This document shows, piece by piece, positions 8,550 through 18,909 of a stretch of DNA of 64,000 bases. The position numbers and the translations under genes were made by a program. The notes beneath the pieces are model-generated. The model saw nothing but the letters and a program-made list of their open reading frames with translations. It was not told the origin of the DNA and did no database searches. The stretch lies in assembly GCF_003007735.2 (NCBI RefSeq), contig NZ_PXNQ02000007.1, positions 186,001 through 250,000 on the forward strand. The letters are read 5' to 3'. Position 1 is the first letter of the stretch. Every line of letters begins with the position of its first letter. This stretch comes from Paracoccus methylarcula. Lineage in GTDB: Bacteria > Pseudomonadota > Alphaproteobacteria > Rhodobacterales > Rhodobacteraceae.

Positions 8550-10136
8550 ATGAGCCAATCCGATTATGTCATCATCGGCGCAGGCAGCGCCGGTTGCGCA
8601 CTGGCCTATCGCCTGACCGAGGCGGGCCGCAGCGTCACCCTGATCGAGTTCGGGGGCAGCGATATCGGCCCCTTCATCCAGATGCCGGGCGCGCTCAGCT
8701 ATCCGATGAACATGTCCCGCTATGACTGGGGATTCTCGTCGCAACCCGAGCCTCATCTGGGAGGGCGGCGGCTGGTCACGCCACGGGGCAAGGTGCTGGG
8801 TGGTTCCTCTTCGATCAACGGTATGGTTTTCGTACGGGGGAACCGCAAGGACTTTGAATATTGGAAGGAATCCGGTGCGACGGGCTGGGGCTATGACGAT
8901 GTTCTGCCCTATTTCAAGCGCATGGAGACATGGCATGGCGGCGTCTCGGAATGGCGCGGAGACAGCGGTCCGCTGCATATCACCCGCGGCAAGCGCAAGA
9001 ACCCGCTGTTCAACGCCTTCATCGAGGCCGGAGCACAGGCGGGCTGGCCGCGCACCGACGATTACAATGGCGAGCACCAGGAGGGTTTCGGCCCGATGGA
9101 GGCGACCATCTGGAAGGGCCGCCGCTGGTCTGCGGCCAATGCCTATCTGCGCCCGGCCCGCAAGAACGGCCGGTTGCAGGTGATCCGCGCCTTTGCCCGC
9201 CGTATCCTGCTCGAAGGCAATCGCGCCTACGGCGTCGAGATCGAGCGCAAGGGACGGATCGAGAAGATCACGGCGGGGCGCGAGGTGATCGTCTCGGCCA
9301 GTTCGATCAATACGCCGAAACTGCTGATGCTGTCCGGCTTCGGCCCGGCGGACCACCTGCGCGAACACGGGATCACGCCGCTGGCCGACCGGCCGGGCGT
9401 CGGGGCAAACCTGCAGGACCATCTTGAAATATACATGCAATACAAGGCGCTGAAGCCGGTCAGCCTGTATACTTACTATAATCTGCTGGGCAAAAGCCGG
9501 GTCGGGATCGAGTGGCTCTTGCAAAAAACCGGCCTTGGCGCGTCGAACCAGTTCGAAAGCTGCGGCTTCATCCGTTCGGGCGAGGATATCGATTATCCGG
9601 ATATCCAGTATCACTTCCTGCCGCTGGCGGTGCGTTATGACGGCAAGGCTGCGGCCAAGGGGCACGGGTTCCAGGCTCATGTCGGCCCGATGCGGTCGAA
9701 ATCGCGCGGCACCATCCGGCTGGCCTCGGGCGATCCGGCGGAGGCACCCGAGATCCGCTTCAATTACATGTCGCATCCCGATGACTGGAAGGAATTCCGC
9801 GCCTGCGTGCGCCTGACCCGGCAGATCTTCGATCAAAAGGCGTTCGAGGAATATCGCGGCGACGAGATCCAGCCGGGTGCCGATGTGCAAAGCGACGAGC
9901 AGATCGACGCCTTCATCCGCGAACATGCCGAATCCGCGTTTCATCCCTGCGGCACCGCAAAGATCGGTCGGCCGGATGATCCCATGGCCGTGGTCGATCC
10001 CGAACTTCGCGTCATCGGGGCCGAGAATCTGCGCGTGGCCGATAGCTCGGTCTTTCCGCGTATCACCAATGGCAACCTGAACGGTCCCTCGATCATGGTC
10101 GGGGAAAAGGCCGCCGATCATATCCTGAAAGGGTAA
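8550..10136 (+). CDS. betA: Choline dehydrogenase BetA
   Basis: FAD-dependent GMC oxidoreductase that oxidises choline to betaine aldehyde, probably linked to the membrane respiratory chain. The 528 residues contain the FAD-binding motif [15 protein letters not shown] near 8-22 and the GMC signature [19 protein letters not shown] at 79-97. The catalytic pair is His465 (HPCGTAKIG) with Asn511 (NGNLNGPSI), matching the His/Asn pair known from choline oxidase. Last gene of betIBA. A hairpin follows 15 nt downstream. Confidence 0.96.
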   Translation: MSQSDYVIIGAGSAGCALAYRLTEAGRSVTLIEFGGSDIGPFIQMPGALSYPMNMSRYDWGFSSQPEPHLGGRRLVTPRGKVLGGSSSINGMVFVRGNRKDFEYWKESGATGWGYDDVLPYFKRMETWHGGVSEWRGDSGPLHITRGKRKNPLFNAFIEAGAQAGWPRTDDYNGEHQEGFGPMEATIWKGRRWSAANAYLRPARKNGRLQVIRAFARRILLEGNRAYGVEIERKGRIEKITAGREVIVSASSINTPKLLMLSGFGPADHLREHGITPLADRPGVGANLQDHLEIYMQYKALKPVSLYTYYNLLGKSRVGIEWLLQKTGLGASNQFESCGFIRSGEDIDYPDIQYHFLPLAVRYDGKAAAKGHGFQAHVGPMRSKSRGTIRLASGDPAEAPEIRFNYMSHPDDWKEFRACVRLTRQIFDQKAFEEYRGDEIQPGADVQSDEQIDAFIREHAESAFHPCGTAKIGRPDDPMAVVDPELRVIGAENLRVADSSVFPRITNGNLNGPSIMVGEKAADHILKG

Positions 10137-10150
10137 ATTCCCGGCCGGAG

Positions 10151-10178
10151 CGGGCGCTCTCGATCAAGAAAGCGCCCG
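10151..10178. terminator. Hairpin between betA and the patatin gene
   Basis: Perfect 8-bp stem CGGGCGCT / AGCGCCCG with a 12-nt loop in the 46-nt gap between two convergent genes. No T-tract, so a bidirectional or Rho-assisted stop is the most that can be said. Confidence 0.5.
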
Positions 10179-10182
10179 ACGG

Positions 10183-11246
10183 TTATCCGACGGTGACCCG
10201 GGTGAACAGTGCCGACAGGTCCACCGTATCGCTGCTGTTCAGCGCATCTGCGTGATCGTTCAGGAAACTGTCGGCGGCCACGCGCCCGGCCTCTTTCATC
10301 CGGGTCAGCATTCCCGGCTCGGGCATCATCTTGGAACGCGCGGAGAGATCGTTCATCAGCGTGTCGTCAAGGATCATGTGGATCAGCGGAACCTTCATCG
10401 CCCGGTCGCCCAAGCGATCCTCGGCATCCAGTTTCTTGACGAAATTGATCGCCCGCAGATCGGCCATCAGCGCCGAGTTGAAACTGATCTCGTTGACGCG
10501 GTCGCAATCTCGACCGGGGTTCTGGGCACGCAGTCGCGGATCATCGGGTTGATATTCACGATCACGATGTCGCGCGGCAGATGGGCGCGATAGAGCGGGA
10601 ACAGGGCCGGGTTGCCGGTAAAGCCGCCATCCCAATAGGCGTCGGTCTCGCCGGTTTCCGAATCCCGGATCTCGACGGCGCGAAACAGGCTTGGCAGGCA
10701 GGCCGAGGCCATCACCGCGTCGGGTGTCACCTGGCGCCCCGTAAAGACGCGCATGCGCCCCGTGCGCACATTGGTTGCCGCGACGAATAGTTCTGGCCCC
10801 TGTTCGGTGCTGAAATCCGGATAGGGCAACTCGTGCAGCACCGCCGCCAGCGGATTGACGTAGAAAGGACCGTAATCATACGGGCTGAAGACCCGTGTCA
10901 TGCTGTCCATCCATGCGGCGGGAGAGAACATCTCGGTCAGGCGATGGAAACCGCGGGGCATGGGAATCAGCGAATGCATCCAGCGCACGACATTGTTGTC
11001 CGAGATCTGCCCGACCTCGCCCCAGAGACGATCGAGATTCTCCCGCGCTGCCTGCCGCCCCCTGACGCCGCTGCGACGGGACAGCCCGGCTTTCAGTGCC
11101 GCGCCGTTCAGCGCCCCCGCCGAGGTGCCGGTGATCGCCGATATCCTCAGCCAGTCCTCGTCCAGGAGCCGGTCCAGAACGCCCCAGGCAAAGGCGCCAT
11201 GCGCGCCGCCGCCCTGCAATGCGAGATTGATGCTTTTTTCTTTCAT
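10183..11246 (-). CDS. Patatin-like phospholipase with DUF3734 tail (frame broken by 1 nt)
   Basis: Predicted lipid acyl hydrolase. The N-terminal patatin domain has the oxyanion glycine run LALQGGGAHGAF, the nucleophile motif GTSAG and the dyad aspartate in DGG (YWDGGFTGNP). The C-terminal half (VNEISFNSALMADLRAINFV) is the DUF3734 region usually fused to this family. The frame breaks near 10504: after RTPVEIA the protein continues in another frame as DRVNEI. The span is one nucleotide short of a multiple of three, and adding one C in GCCGAC restores about 354 residues. The start at 11246 (MKEKSINLAL) matches the family. Cytoplasmic, since no signal peptide is seen. Substrate unknown. Confidence 0.85.
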
Positions 11247-11475
11247 GTCCCGGTTCCCGAACTCGATACAGGGGCAGCATAGAGCATTTACCACACCGGG
11301 CGACACCGGTTTTCCGTCCGAAAATAAGCACAAAACAAGGAGCTATGGATTCGTGAAATGAGATGGGCTTCCGAAACGCCATGGCACCGCCATGGGCAGG
11401 GCGCGAACCCTTGAAAAAGCGAAGGCTCCGGCCGGGATACCCGGCCAGAGCCCCTGTCATGGGATCGGTATGCGA

Positions 11476-11961
11476 TCAGTTCGACATTTCGGCACCCGCC
11501 TCGACCGAGGCGTCGGCTTCGACTCCACCGGTGACGGGCAGCGCATTTCCGACTGCCTCGGCCGCCCCTTCGGTCGCTTCCGTCGCCGTCGACAATCCGG
11601 TCTCCGCGGCATCGGCGGCCACGCTGCCTGCCTGTTCGAGCCCCTGTGCCGCATTGGCTGCACCCTGGGCGGTCGCTTCGGTGGCTGCCTCGGTCGATGC
11701 TTCGGCCGAAGCCGCCGCCGAGCCCGCAGCCATCGCCTCGGCTTCCTCGACGCTGATCATGCTGTCGCCATCCGTGTCATATGCTTCCAGCGTTGCCTCG
11801 GCATGGGTGTCGAAGGCCGTCTGCAGCTCGGTCATGTCGAGCTGGCCATCGGCATTCGCGTCCAGCTCGGCGAACCCGGCAGCATATGCGGGTGCAAGCA
11901 TCGCGACGGCACCCAGGCCAGTCAGGGCGGAGATCACTCCGGCTTTGATCATCGATTTCAT
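11476..11961 (-). CDS. Secreted EF-hand protein with Ala/Glu-rich tail
   Basis: 161-residue protein with a signal peptide (MKSMIKAGVISALTGL..APAYA). Two EF-hand calcium loops follow: DANADGQLDMTE and DTDGDSMISVEE. The rest is a low-complexity tail rich in Ala, Glu and Thr, built from loosely repeated Ala/Glu segments. The start has AAGGAG 7 nt upstream. Flanked by a leftward patatin gene and a rightward acetyltransferase gene. EF-hand proteins of this type in the periplasm are usually thought to bind calcium; no partner is suggested by the neighbours. Confidence 0.8.
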   Translation of the reverse strand: MKSMIKAGVISALTGLGAVAMLAPAYAAGFAELDANADGQLDMTELQTAFDTHAEATLEAYDTDGDSMISVEEAEAMAAGSAAASAEASTEAATEATAQGAANAAQGLEQAGSVAADAAETGLSTATEATEGAAEAVGNALPVTGGVEADASVEAGAEMSN

Positions 11962-12310
11962 GTCAGACTCCTTGAGGTTGATTAACTCGACGGGTTTTTT
12001 GTCCACGACCTTAACGGGACAGGACAACCGCACGTTCCCGTGCATCGATGGTTTGCGTATTTTGGGCATTATCTTGCCGGGGCTGCGGGGGCGGGTTGGC
12101 CGTTTTCAGCTAAGAACACTGACGATATCGAGAGAAACCGGTGACTGGATCGAACCTGTCCATGGCATCGGGCGATCTTGCTGCGCGGCATGGCCGGTTC
12201 CCTGCCGATGATCCGTGGGTTTTCCTCCTTGCGGCGATATTGCCGGCAGGGTTCGGGGCGGCTAGGGTGCCGCCGAAACGCTCGCCGGGAGCAGATGAAG
12301 GAGGACGGCC
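11962..12310. other. Intergenic region between EF-hand and GNAT genes
   Basis: 349 nt without a supported gene. It must hold divergent promoters for the EF-hand gene (minus) and the acetyltransferase gene (plus). AAGGAGGA just before 12311 is the ribosome site of the latter. No convincing operator, RNA or repeat was seen. Confidence 0.5.
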
Positions 12311-12913
12311 ATGCAATCTGCCCTGGCTTCGGGCTATCACGACACCGCGCCGGGAACGGTCGCAACCGTGGTGACCTCGTTCGAGATGCGCAGCCCCCCG
12401 GCACCGCGACCGGAACGCGAGGCCGGCGATTGGCGGCTCGAAGATTGGCACCGGCCTCCGCCCGCGGAATATCGCAGCCTGTTCCGTCGTGTCGGCGAGG
12501 ACTGGCTCTGGTGTTCGCGGCTGATGATGGCGGATGACGAACTGACCGCGATCATCCATGATCCGAAGGTCGAGATCCGCAGGCTTGTCACCCCCGAGGG
12601 GGTCGGCCTGCTGGAGCTGGACTTCCGGGGCGGGGATGAATGCGAGCTGGCGTTTTTCGGCCTGTCCCCGGAACTCATCGGCAGCGGCGCGGGGCGCTGG
12701 TTGATGAACCGGACCCTGGAAATCGCTTGGGCGCGGCCCCTGGCGCGGCTATGGGTGCATACCTGCACGATGGATCATCCGGCGGCAGTGGATTTCTATC
12801 GCCGCTCGGGCTTTACCCCGATCCGGCGTCAGGTCGAAATTATCCCCGATCCGCGTCTGAACGGGCTGCTGCCCGAAAGCGTCGCCCCTCATATTCCCTG
12901 CCTGCCGGGATAG
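12311..12913 (+). CDS. GNAT family N-acetyltransferase
   Basis: 200-residue predicted acetyl-CoA-dependent acetyltransferase. The GNAT core spans about residues 60-185. Its motif A region is GLSPELIGSGAGRWLMNRT (the acetyl-CoA pyrophosphate loop), followed by WVHTCTMDHPAAVDFYRRSGF, typical of the last strands of the fold. A strong AAGGAGGA site precedes the ATG. It ends only 1 nt before the 3' end of the convergent prfB gene. The acceptor is unknown. Confidence 0.85.
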   Translation: MQSALASGYHDTAPGTVATVVTSFEMRSPPAPRPEREAGDWRLEDWHRPPPAEYRSLFRRVGEDWLWCSRLMMADDELTAIIHDPKVEIRRLVTPEGVGLLELDFRGGDECELAFFGLSPELIGSGAGRWLMNRTLEIAWARPLARLWVHTCTMDHPAAVDFYRRSGFTPIRRQVEIIPDPRLNGLLPESVAPHIPCLPG

Positions 12914-12914
12914 G

Positions 12915-14042
12915 TCAGTCCTCGGATTGCGCCTCGGCACGGCTCTTGCCCGCGACATCCATCGCCAGGGTGGCGGCCATGAAAGCGTCCAGATCGCCGT
13001 CCAGAACGCCTTGCGTATCGCTGGTTTCCTCGGATGTGCGCAGGTCCTTCACCATCTGGTAGGGATGCAGCACATAAGAGCGGATCTGGTTGCCCCAGCC
13101 AGCATCACCCTTGGCGTCATGCTGCGCCTGGATGCTTTCGGTGCGCTTGCGCAGCTCCATCTCGTAAAGCCGTGATTTCAGCGCTGCCATGGCATTGGCG
13201 CGGTTCTGGTGCTGCGACTTCTCGGAACTGGTCACCACGATTCCGGTGGGGATATGGGTGATCCGCACCGCCGAATCGGTGGTGTTCACATGCTGTCCGC
13301 CCGCGCCCGAGGAGCGGTAGGTGTCGATGCGGATTTCATTATCGGGCACGGTGATCTCGATATTCTCATCGACCACCGGATAGACCCAGACAGAGCTGAA
13401 TGAGGTATGCCGGCGCGCCGAGCTGTCGAAGGGGCTGATCCTCACCAGCCGATGCACGCCCGATTCCGATTTCAGCCAGCCATAGGCGTTATGCCCGGTG
13501 ATCTTGTAGGCGGCGCTGCGAATCCCGGCTTCGTCCCCGGCGCTTTCGCTCATCAGCTCGACCTCGTAACCCTTCTTCTCGGCCCAACGCACATACATGC
13601 GTGCCAGCATCGCGGCCCAATCGCAGCTTTCCGTGCCGCCCGCGCCGGCATTGATTTCGAGGAAGGTGTCATTGGCATCCGCCTCGCCATTCAGCAGCGC
13701 CTCTAGCTCTTTCTGTGCGGCCATCTCGGCCAGTGCCTTGAGATTGCCCTCGGCCTCGGTGACCAGTTCCTCGTCGCCCTCTGCTTCGGCCAGTTCGACC
13801 ATCTCGGCATTGGCGGTCAGATCGCCTTCGATGCGCTTGTAGGTGTCGATGGCATCGACCAGCGCCTGCCGCTCGCGCATGAGCTTTTGCGCCCTCGCCG
13901 GGTCGGACCACAGATCCCCGGCCTCGATCATCGCGTTCATCTCTTCCAGCCGATGTGGAGCGGTCTGCCAATCCATCCGCTGCCCCAGCAGGTTCAGCGA
14001 GCGTCGGATGGTTTCGATAGTGGACTGCGTCTCGGCGCGCAT
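12915..14042 (-). CDS. prfB: Peptide chain release factor 2
   Basis: Recognises UGA and UAA stop codons and triggers peptide release on the ribosome. The 375-residue frame has the anticodon-like tripeptide SPF in ISPFDSSARRHTSF and the catalytic GGQ in SSGAGGQHVNTTDSAVR. The frame is open from the ATG, so the programmed +1 frameshift found in many prfB genes is absent. The start at 14042 (MRAETQSTIET) fits the family. In related genomes prfB usually follows amiC-mrcA; here a Hint-domain gene lies between mrcA and prfB. Confidence 0.97.
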   Translation of the reverse strand: MRAETQSTIETIRRSLNLLGQRMDWQTAPHRLEEMNAMIEAGDLWSDPARAQKLMRERQALVDAIDTYKRIEGDLTANAEMVELAEAEGDEELVTEAEGNLKALAEMAAQKELEALLNGEADANDTFLEINAGAGGTESCDWAAMLARMYVRWAEKKGYEVELMSESAGDEAGIRSAAYKITGHNAYGWLKSESGVHRLVRISPFDSSARRHTSFSSVWVYPVVDENIEITVPDNEIRIDTYRSSGAGGQHVNTTDSAVRITHIPTGIVVTSSEKSQHQNRANAMAALKSRLYEMELRKRTESIQAQHDAKGDAGWGNQIRSYVLHPYQMVKDLRTSEETSDTQGVLDGDLDAFMAATLAMDVAGKSRAEAQSED

Positions 14043-14198
14043 GATCGGCTCCTGGGGCTCTTGCGTCAGGTCAGGGGTGATAGCGCGCGCAGGGCGACAC
14101 GACAAGTCCAAGCCCGAATACGATCTTTCATGAGCTGTCAGGAAAAATGCGATCACTGCTGGAACAGGCGTGTCACCAATCCGCTTCGCAGCAGGGTT

Positions 14199-15989
14199 TC
14201 AGTTGACCAGCGCGACAGCGTTCTTGAGATGACGTGTCGCGAGCTTGCGGCCAAGCGCCCCTTTCACGAGCCTGCGCGCCGATTCAGGCTTGAAGCCATC
14301 ATCGTCACGAAGCCGGGGAAAGATCTGGTAAATTTCCTTCAACGCCTCCTTGCCAATCGATTTCAGAGCCTCTGGCCCGGTATAGAGGCTCTCGGTCCTG
14401 GCGCCGTTTGCCAGGACGACCTCGTGCCGATCGAACATGAAATGCCAATATTCGACCCCGGTCATATCCTCGGCGAGTTCGATCCCGTCAATGGCCAGCA
14501 ATTACTTGGCGGCAACCAAAACCTCGTCGGTTCCGAACATGCGCTGTGCGATTTTCGAGCGGACCAGCACACGGTGCTGCGGAGAGACAACCAGTTCGCT
14601 AGTCGGTGTGTTCTTGCCAAGCACACCGGCTCGGATTCGGATGGGGCGCAGGTTCGGAGCTTTTTTCAGATGGATCGCGGAAAGCTTGCGCGAGCCGATC
14701 CAGCGGATTGGCTGAGGGCCGTTATCGGCGGTCATGACCAAGTCGCCGGATCGCAGATCTTCCACTGCAAGCGTACCACTAGCCGTCTCGATCATTGTTC
14801 CGGCTGTGAAACAGGGTATGGTGACATTCTCGATATCCCGGTATTCGATAATCGTGCCGTCATCCAGGATGACTTTGCCGCTTTCCGAATTTTTCGGATC
14901 TATTTCGTGGCTGACAATGCGACCGGCAAGAGCCTTCAGGTCAAGCGTATCGTTATCATCGGAACCTCCGCCGCCGTCGATAAGGAATGGATTTGAATTT
15001 TCCTTGATGGCAGAGAATTCCTTCCCGATCTCGATCGTATCGGCGCCGTAATTCGCTGTTATATCCGGCCCGGTCAGGTAATTTCCGCTGTAAGAACTTT
15101 CAATCGTTCCACCCAGGAAAAAATAGTCATTGGCATGACTGGAACTTATGGAGGCACCGGCATATCCGCCTGGTGTGAATGTAACATGCGAGCCGGCTTC
15201 GAGGACAAGCGAGCTGCCATGCGTTGATCCGATATTGATCCGGGCAACATCCACGACCGCTGTAGATGTGATCGTTACGGTATCCTCACCCTCGCCCGAC
15301 GCGATCTGGTCATAGGTGGAACCGTTCCCGACATGGCCGGAAATGGTGAGAGAATCGTCGCTGTCCGCCAGGATCACCGATCCGTTGACAATTGCGCCTT
15401 CATGGATCATGACTGCGTCGGCGGTGCCATCGACAGGCTCGCCCCCTGACAGAACATTTCCATCGATAAGGACATCGGGACCGATCGAAAGCGTATCATT
15501 GCCGGATTGAAGGTGAACATCCTTGGCGATGTGAACCCCGTTCGCAATGGTGATTGAGTCGTCGCCAGTACCGGCGTCTATACCGCCAATTCCATTCGCG
15601 GCACCGATCGAAATCGCGTATTCATCGGACCCTGCGTAACCGGATCCGTCCACGATGATGGTGTCCCGACCTCCGCCGCCACTGAGGCTGCCGCCTATCT
15701 GGGTTTGTCGTGGGGGCAGATCATCTGCGGAATTGTTGAAAACCTCTATCGTGTTGGAATGTGTTCCGTAACCGCCGAGCTGGATGGTGCCCTCAACAAC
15801 GCCACCGGAATCCAGAAGGATGGTGTGATTTCCGGCGCCGGTCGCGAAGCTGCCGGTATAGGTGCTGTTATTGTCGATGACGTAGTTGGCGTCGTTATCG
15901 CCCTGGTTGATGTTACCGGAGTAGGATTCCCCGTCGGCGGCAACTTCACCCTGTCCCGTTCCATCGGAGTTTTTTACAGATATAACCAC
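14199..15989 (-). pseudogene. Hint-domain protein interrupted by an in-frame TAA
   Basis: A long beta-rich N-terminal region of about 390 residues (Gly, Asp, Asn and Ser rich, with repeats such as GGGGRDTIIVDGSG and DAGTGDDSITI that resemble RTX or pectate-lyase-like turns) is followed by a Hint_2 (hedgehog/intein) module. The module starts at Cys393 in PCFTAGTMIET and contains SPQHRVL. A TAA at 14502-14504 stops the frame inside the Hint module after DEVLVAAK. The same frame continues for another 99 codons as normal Hint sequence (LLAIDGIELAED...FDRHEVVLANGARTESLYTG), so one substitution, for example from a Tyr codon, explains it. GTG start with AAGGAAG 4 nt upstream. The DNA looks poorer in GC than its neighbours. 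It sits inside the conserved amiC-mrcA-prfB order, which suggests insertion. Confidence 0.8.
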
Positions 15990-16365
15990 GAAACTTCCTT
16001 ACCCTTGACCGAACAATGTTAACCAGATGCGCATAAATCGCGTGAAGGCGACTGCATTCGCTTTCCGCTAAATGCGTCGATTCACATGTGAAAATGCGTC
16101 TCTTCACCGGGATCTGTAAATGGAAACTTGACTGGCTGGTTAATAGGCGCCCATGGCATGGTAAGGCAGGGAGTCCGCCAGCACGGATCAATGTTCCGCC
16201 GCATCGATATTACAGCCGTCGGTTGATAGCGCTTTTCCCGCAACGATCAGGATAGCCGCGTATTCTGCTCGTCGGATCATTCCCCCGAGAGATCGCCCCC
16301 CCATAGGCTCGCCCCGGGTCACGCGGCCCGAACGCCTGTTCCGGTCCAGCATGCCCCGGCTTCGA
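15990..16365. other. Intergenic region upstream of the Hint gene
   Basis: 376 nt without a supported gene, less GC-rich on its Hint-proximal side. It holds the promoter side of the Hint gene and the 3' flank of mrcA. The one notable feature is the palindrome at 16081-16092. Confidence 0.5.
16081..16092. promoter_or_regulatory. Perfect palindrome, possible operator
   Basis: TTCACATGTGAA is a perfect 12-bp dyad about 92 nt upstream of the Hint gene's GTG. It is flanked on both sides by AATGCGTC in direct orientation. The regulator is unknown. Confidence 0.4.
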
Positions 16366-18909
16366 TCAATACAGCCCGCCCGAGGACATCGTCCCGAAAT
16401 CCGCTTTTTTCGGGATCACCTTGCGCTCTCCGGTCGAGGTGGTGACAGCGGTTCCGCCATCGGATCCGGCCTCCCAGGGGAGCACCACATTCTCGTCTCC
16501 GAAACCGGCGACGACATAGGGCGACAGCCAGTCGGGATCGGTGCCGTCGCGGAAATATTCGGCGATGACATTGGGGCCGTTCGCATCGTCGGGCAGGCGC
16601 TGGCCGGTCACGCGGTCGATCTTGACCCAGTAACCGCCGGGCGGAACCTTGAATTCGCTGCCGCCGAATTCCTTCACCGCCTCGCGCATGAAGGCGTTGA
16701 AGACCGGCACGCATAATGTCCCGCCATAGGCATGCGAGCCCAGGCTGCGCGGCTGGTCGTAGCCAAGATAGCAGCCGGCCACGATATTGCTGGAAAAGCC
16801 GATGAACCAGACATCCTTGGCGTCATTCGTGGTGCCGGTCTTGCCGGCGATCGGCACCGGCAGGTTCACGCCCTTCCCCGATCCGCGCGCGACCACGCCT
16901 TCGAGCATCGAGGTCAGCTGATAGGCGGTGACGGCATCCATGACCCGCTCGCGATTGCTGTCGATCACCGGCGCGCGGCCGGCGGGCAGGGCCTGCAGGC
17001 CGCAGGTCTCGCAGACCCGGCGGTCATGGCGATAGATGGTCCGCCCGCGACGGTCCTGCACCCGGTCCACCAGCGTCGGCTCCACCCGCTCGCCGCCATT
17101 GGCGAACATCGCATAGGCGGCGACCATCTTGAACAGCGTCGTCTCCTGCGCGCCGAGCGAATTCGCCAGGAAGGGCTTGAGACGGTCGTAGACGCCGAAT
17201 TTCTCGGCATATGCCGCAACGGTCTCCATGCCGATATCCTGTGCGATGCGGATCGTCATCAGGTTGCGCGACTGCTCGATCCCGGTGCGCAGCGGGGTCG
17301 GGCCGTAATGGCGGCCACTGGAATTCTTCGGCTCCCACAATCCGGCGGGAGTGTTCACGCGGATCGGCTCGTCCACGACGATCGTGGCGGGGGTGTAATT
17401 GTTGTCCAGCGCGGCGGCATAGACGAAGGGCTTGAAGCTGGAGCCCGGCTGCCGCTGCGCCTGCGTGGCGCGGTTGAAGACCGAGGACTGGTAGGAAAAT
17501 CCGCCCTGCATGGCGATGACGCGGCCGGTATTGACATCCATCGCCATGAAGCCGCCCTGGACCCGGGGGACCTGCCGCAGCGTCCAGCGGATGAAGCTGC
17601 CGTCGCTGTCGCTGGTCATGGCGCGCACCAGCACCACATCGCCGATTTCAAGCAGATCGCTTGCGACCTGCGCGCGGGACGCGAGGCTGCCATCGGACAG
17701 CCGCTTGCGCGCCCATTGCACGTCCTGGGCCGGGATCCAGTGGCCGTCGGCATCCTCCTCGATGCCCTCGATGCCGATACGGGCATCCTGCTCGCCCTGT
17801 TCCAGCACCACCGCCGGATACCAGCCGGGAATGTCGCGCGGCACCTGCAGATCCCACAGCGCGCCCCGCCAGGACGCCTCGTTCGCCAGTTTCCCGGGCG
17901 GGATCGTCTCTCCCGTGCCGTTCCAGATGCCAAGACCGCGGTCGTATTTCTCGAGCGCCTCGCGCAGCGCATCGGCGGCCTGGTCCTGCATTTCCGGGTC
18001 GATGGTCGCGCGGATGGTCAGCCCGCCGCCGAAGAATTCGTCATGCCCGAATTCGCGGCTGAGCTGACGCCGGATCTCGTCGGTGAAATAATCGCGCGAC
18101 GGCATCTGCTCGCGGAAGGAGGGATAATCGCCATTCTGCACGGATTTGAGCGGCAGTTTCGCCTCGGCCTCATAGGTGGCCTCGTCGATATAGCCGTTCT
18201 GCCACATCTCCCGCAGCACGTAATTGCGCCGCTCGGTCACCCGCTCCTTGGCGCGGACGGGGTGATAGCGGCCCGGTGCCTGCGGCATGGCCGCCAGCAT
18301 CGCGGCCTCGTGCGGGGCCAGTTCGGACAGCGACTTGTTGAAGAATGTCTGCGCGGCGGCGGCCACCCCGTAGCTGTTCTGGCCAAGATAGATCTCGTTC
18401 AGATAGAGTTCGAGGATCTGGTCCTTGCTCAGCGAATGTTCCAGCCGCGAGGCGAGGATCAGTTCCTTCACCTTGCGCTCGACGCTGCGGTCGCTGGAGA
18501 GCAGGAAATTCTTCATCACCTGCTGGGTGATGGTCGAAGCGCCCCGCACGCTTTCTCCGCCGCTGCGGACCGCTTGCCAGATCGCGCTGCCAATGCCCCG
18601 GATGTCATAGCCCGGATGATCGTTGAAATGCTTGTCCTCGGCGCTGATGAAGGCCTGTTTCAGCAGGTCGGGGATTTCCTCGACCGGAACGAAGATCCGG
18701 CGTTCCTCGGCGAATTCGTCGATCAGGCGGCCTTCGCTCGAATAGATCCGGCTGATGGTCTTGGGCGTGTAGCGCGCCAATTGCTCATGGCTGGGCAGGT
18801 CGCGGGAATACATCCAGAAAATCCCGCCAAGGGTCAGCGCGATGAAGAAACAGGCGGTCACGAACCACGAGAAGATCGAGCCGAAAAATGAGAGAATGCT
18901 GCGCAGCAC
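16366..18909 (-). CDS. mrcA: Penicillin-binding protein 1A
   Basis: Bifunctional peptidoglycan synthase anchored in the inner membrane by one N-terminal segment (about residues 12-33). The GT51 glycosyltransferase domain has catalytic Glu91 in SAEDKHFNDHPG and the QQVMKNF region. An OB-like insert follows, then the transpeptidase domain with Ser490 in SSFK, SRN at 547-549 and KTG at 690-692. The 847-residue length is normal for class A alphaproteobacterial PBPs. It follows amiC by 150 nt in the same direction, a standard pairing of wall synthesis and wall cleavage genes. Confidence 0.97.
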   Translation of the reverse strand: MLRSILSFFGSIFSWFVTACFFIALTLGGIFWMYSRDLPSHEQLARYTPKTISRIYSSEGRLIDEFAEERRIFVPVEEIPDLLKQAFISAEDKHFNDHPGYDIRGIGSAIWQAVRSGGESVRGASTITQQVMKNFLLSSDRSVERKVKELILASRLEHSLSKDQILELYLNEIYLGQNSYGVAAAAQTFFNKSLSELAPHEAAMLAAMPQAPGRYHPVRAKERVTERRNYVLREMWQNGYIDEATYEAEAKLPLKSVQNGDYPSFREQMPSRDYFTDEIRRQLSREFGHDEFFGGGLTIRATIDPEMQDQAADALREALEKYDRGLGIWNGTGETIPPGKLANEASWRGALWDLQVPRDIPGWYPAVVLEQGEQDARIGIEGIEEDADGHWIPAQDVQWARKRLSDGSLASRAQVASDLLEIGDVVLVRAMTSDSDGSFIRWTLRQVPRVQGGFMAMDVNTGRVIAMQGGFSYQSSVFNRATQAQRQPGSSFKPFVYAAALDNNYTPATIVVDEPIRVNTPAGLWEPKNSSGRHYGPTPLRTGIEQSRNLMTIRIAQDIGMETVAAYAEKFGVYDRLKPFLANSLGAQETTLFKMVAAYAMFANGGERVEPTLVDRVQDRRGRTIYRHDRRVCETCGLQALPAGRAPVIDSNRERVMDAVTAYQLTSMLEGVVARGSGKGVNLPVPIAGKTGTTNDAKDVWFIGFSSNIVAGCYLGYDQPRSLGSHAYGGTLCVPVFNAFMREAVKEFGGSEFKVPPGGYWVKIDRVTGQRLPDDANGPNVIAEYFRDGTDPDWLSPYVVAGFGDENVVLPWEAGSDGGTAVTTSTGERKVIPKKADFGTMSSGGLY

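Noticed and set aside
7053-10121. Open frame of 1022 codons on the minus strand
   Set aside because: It is antisense to betB and betA, which have full motifs and intact frames; GC-rich DNA gives long shadow frames.
12915-14042. Programmed +1 frameshift in prfB
   Set aside because: The frame is continuous from the ATG; there is no internal UGA or slippery site as in the classical case.
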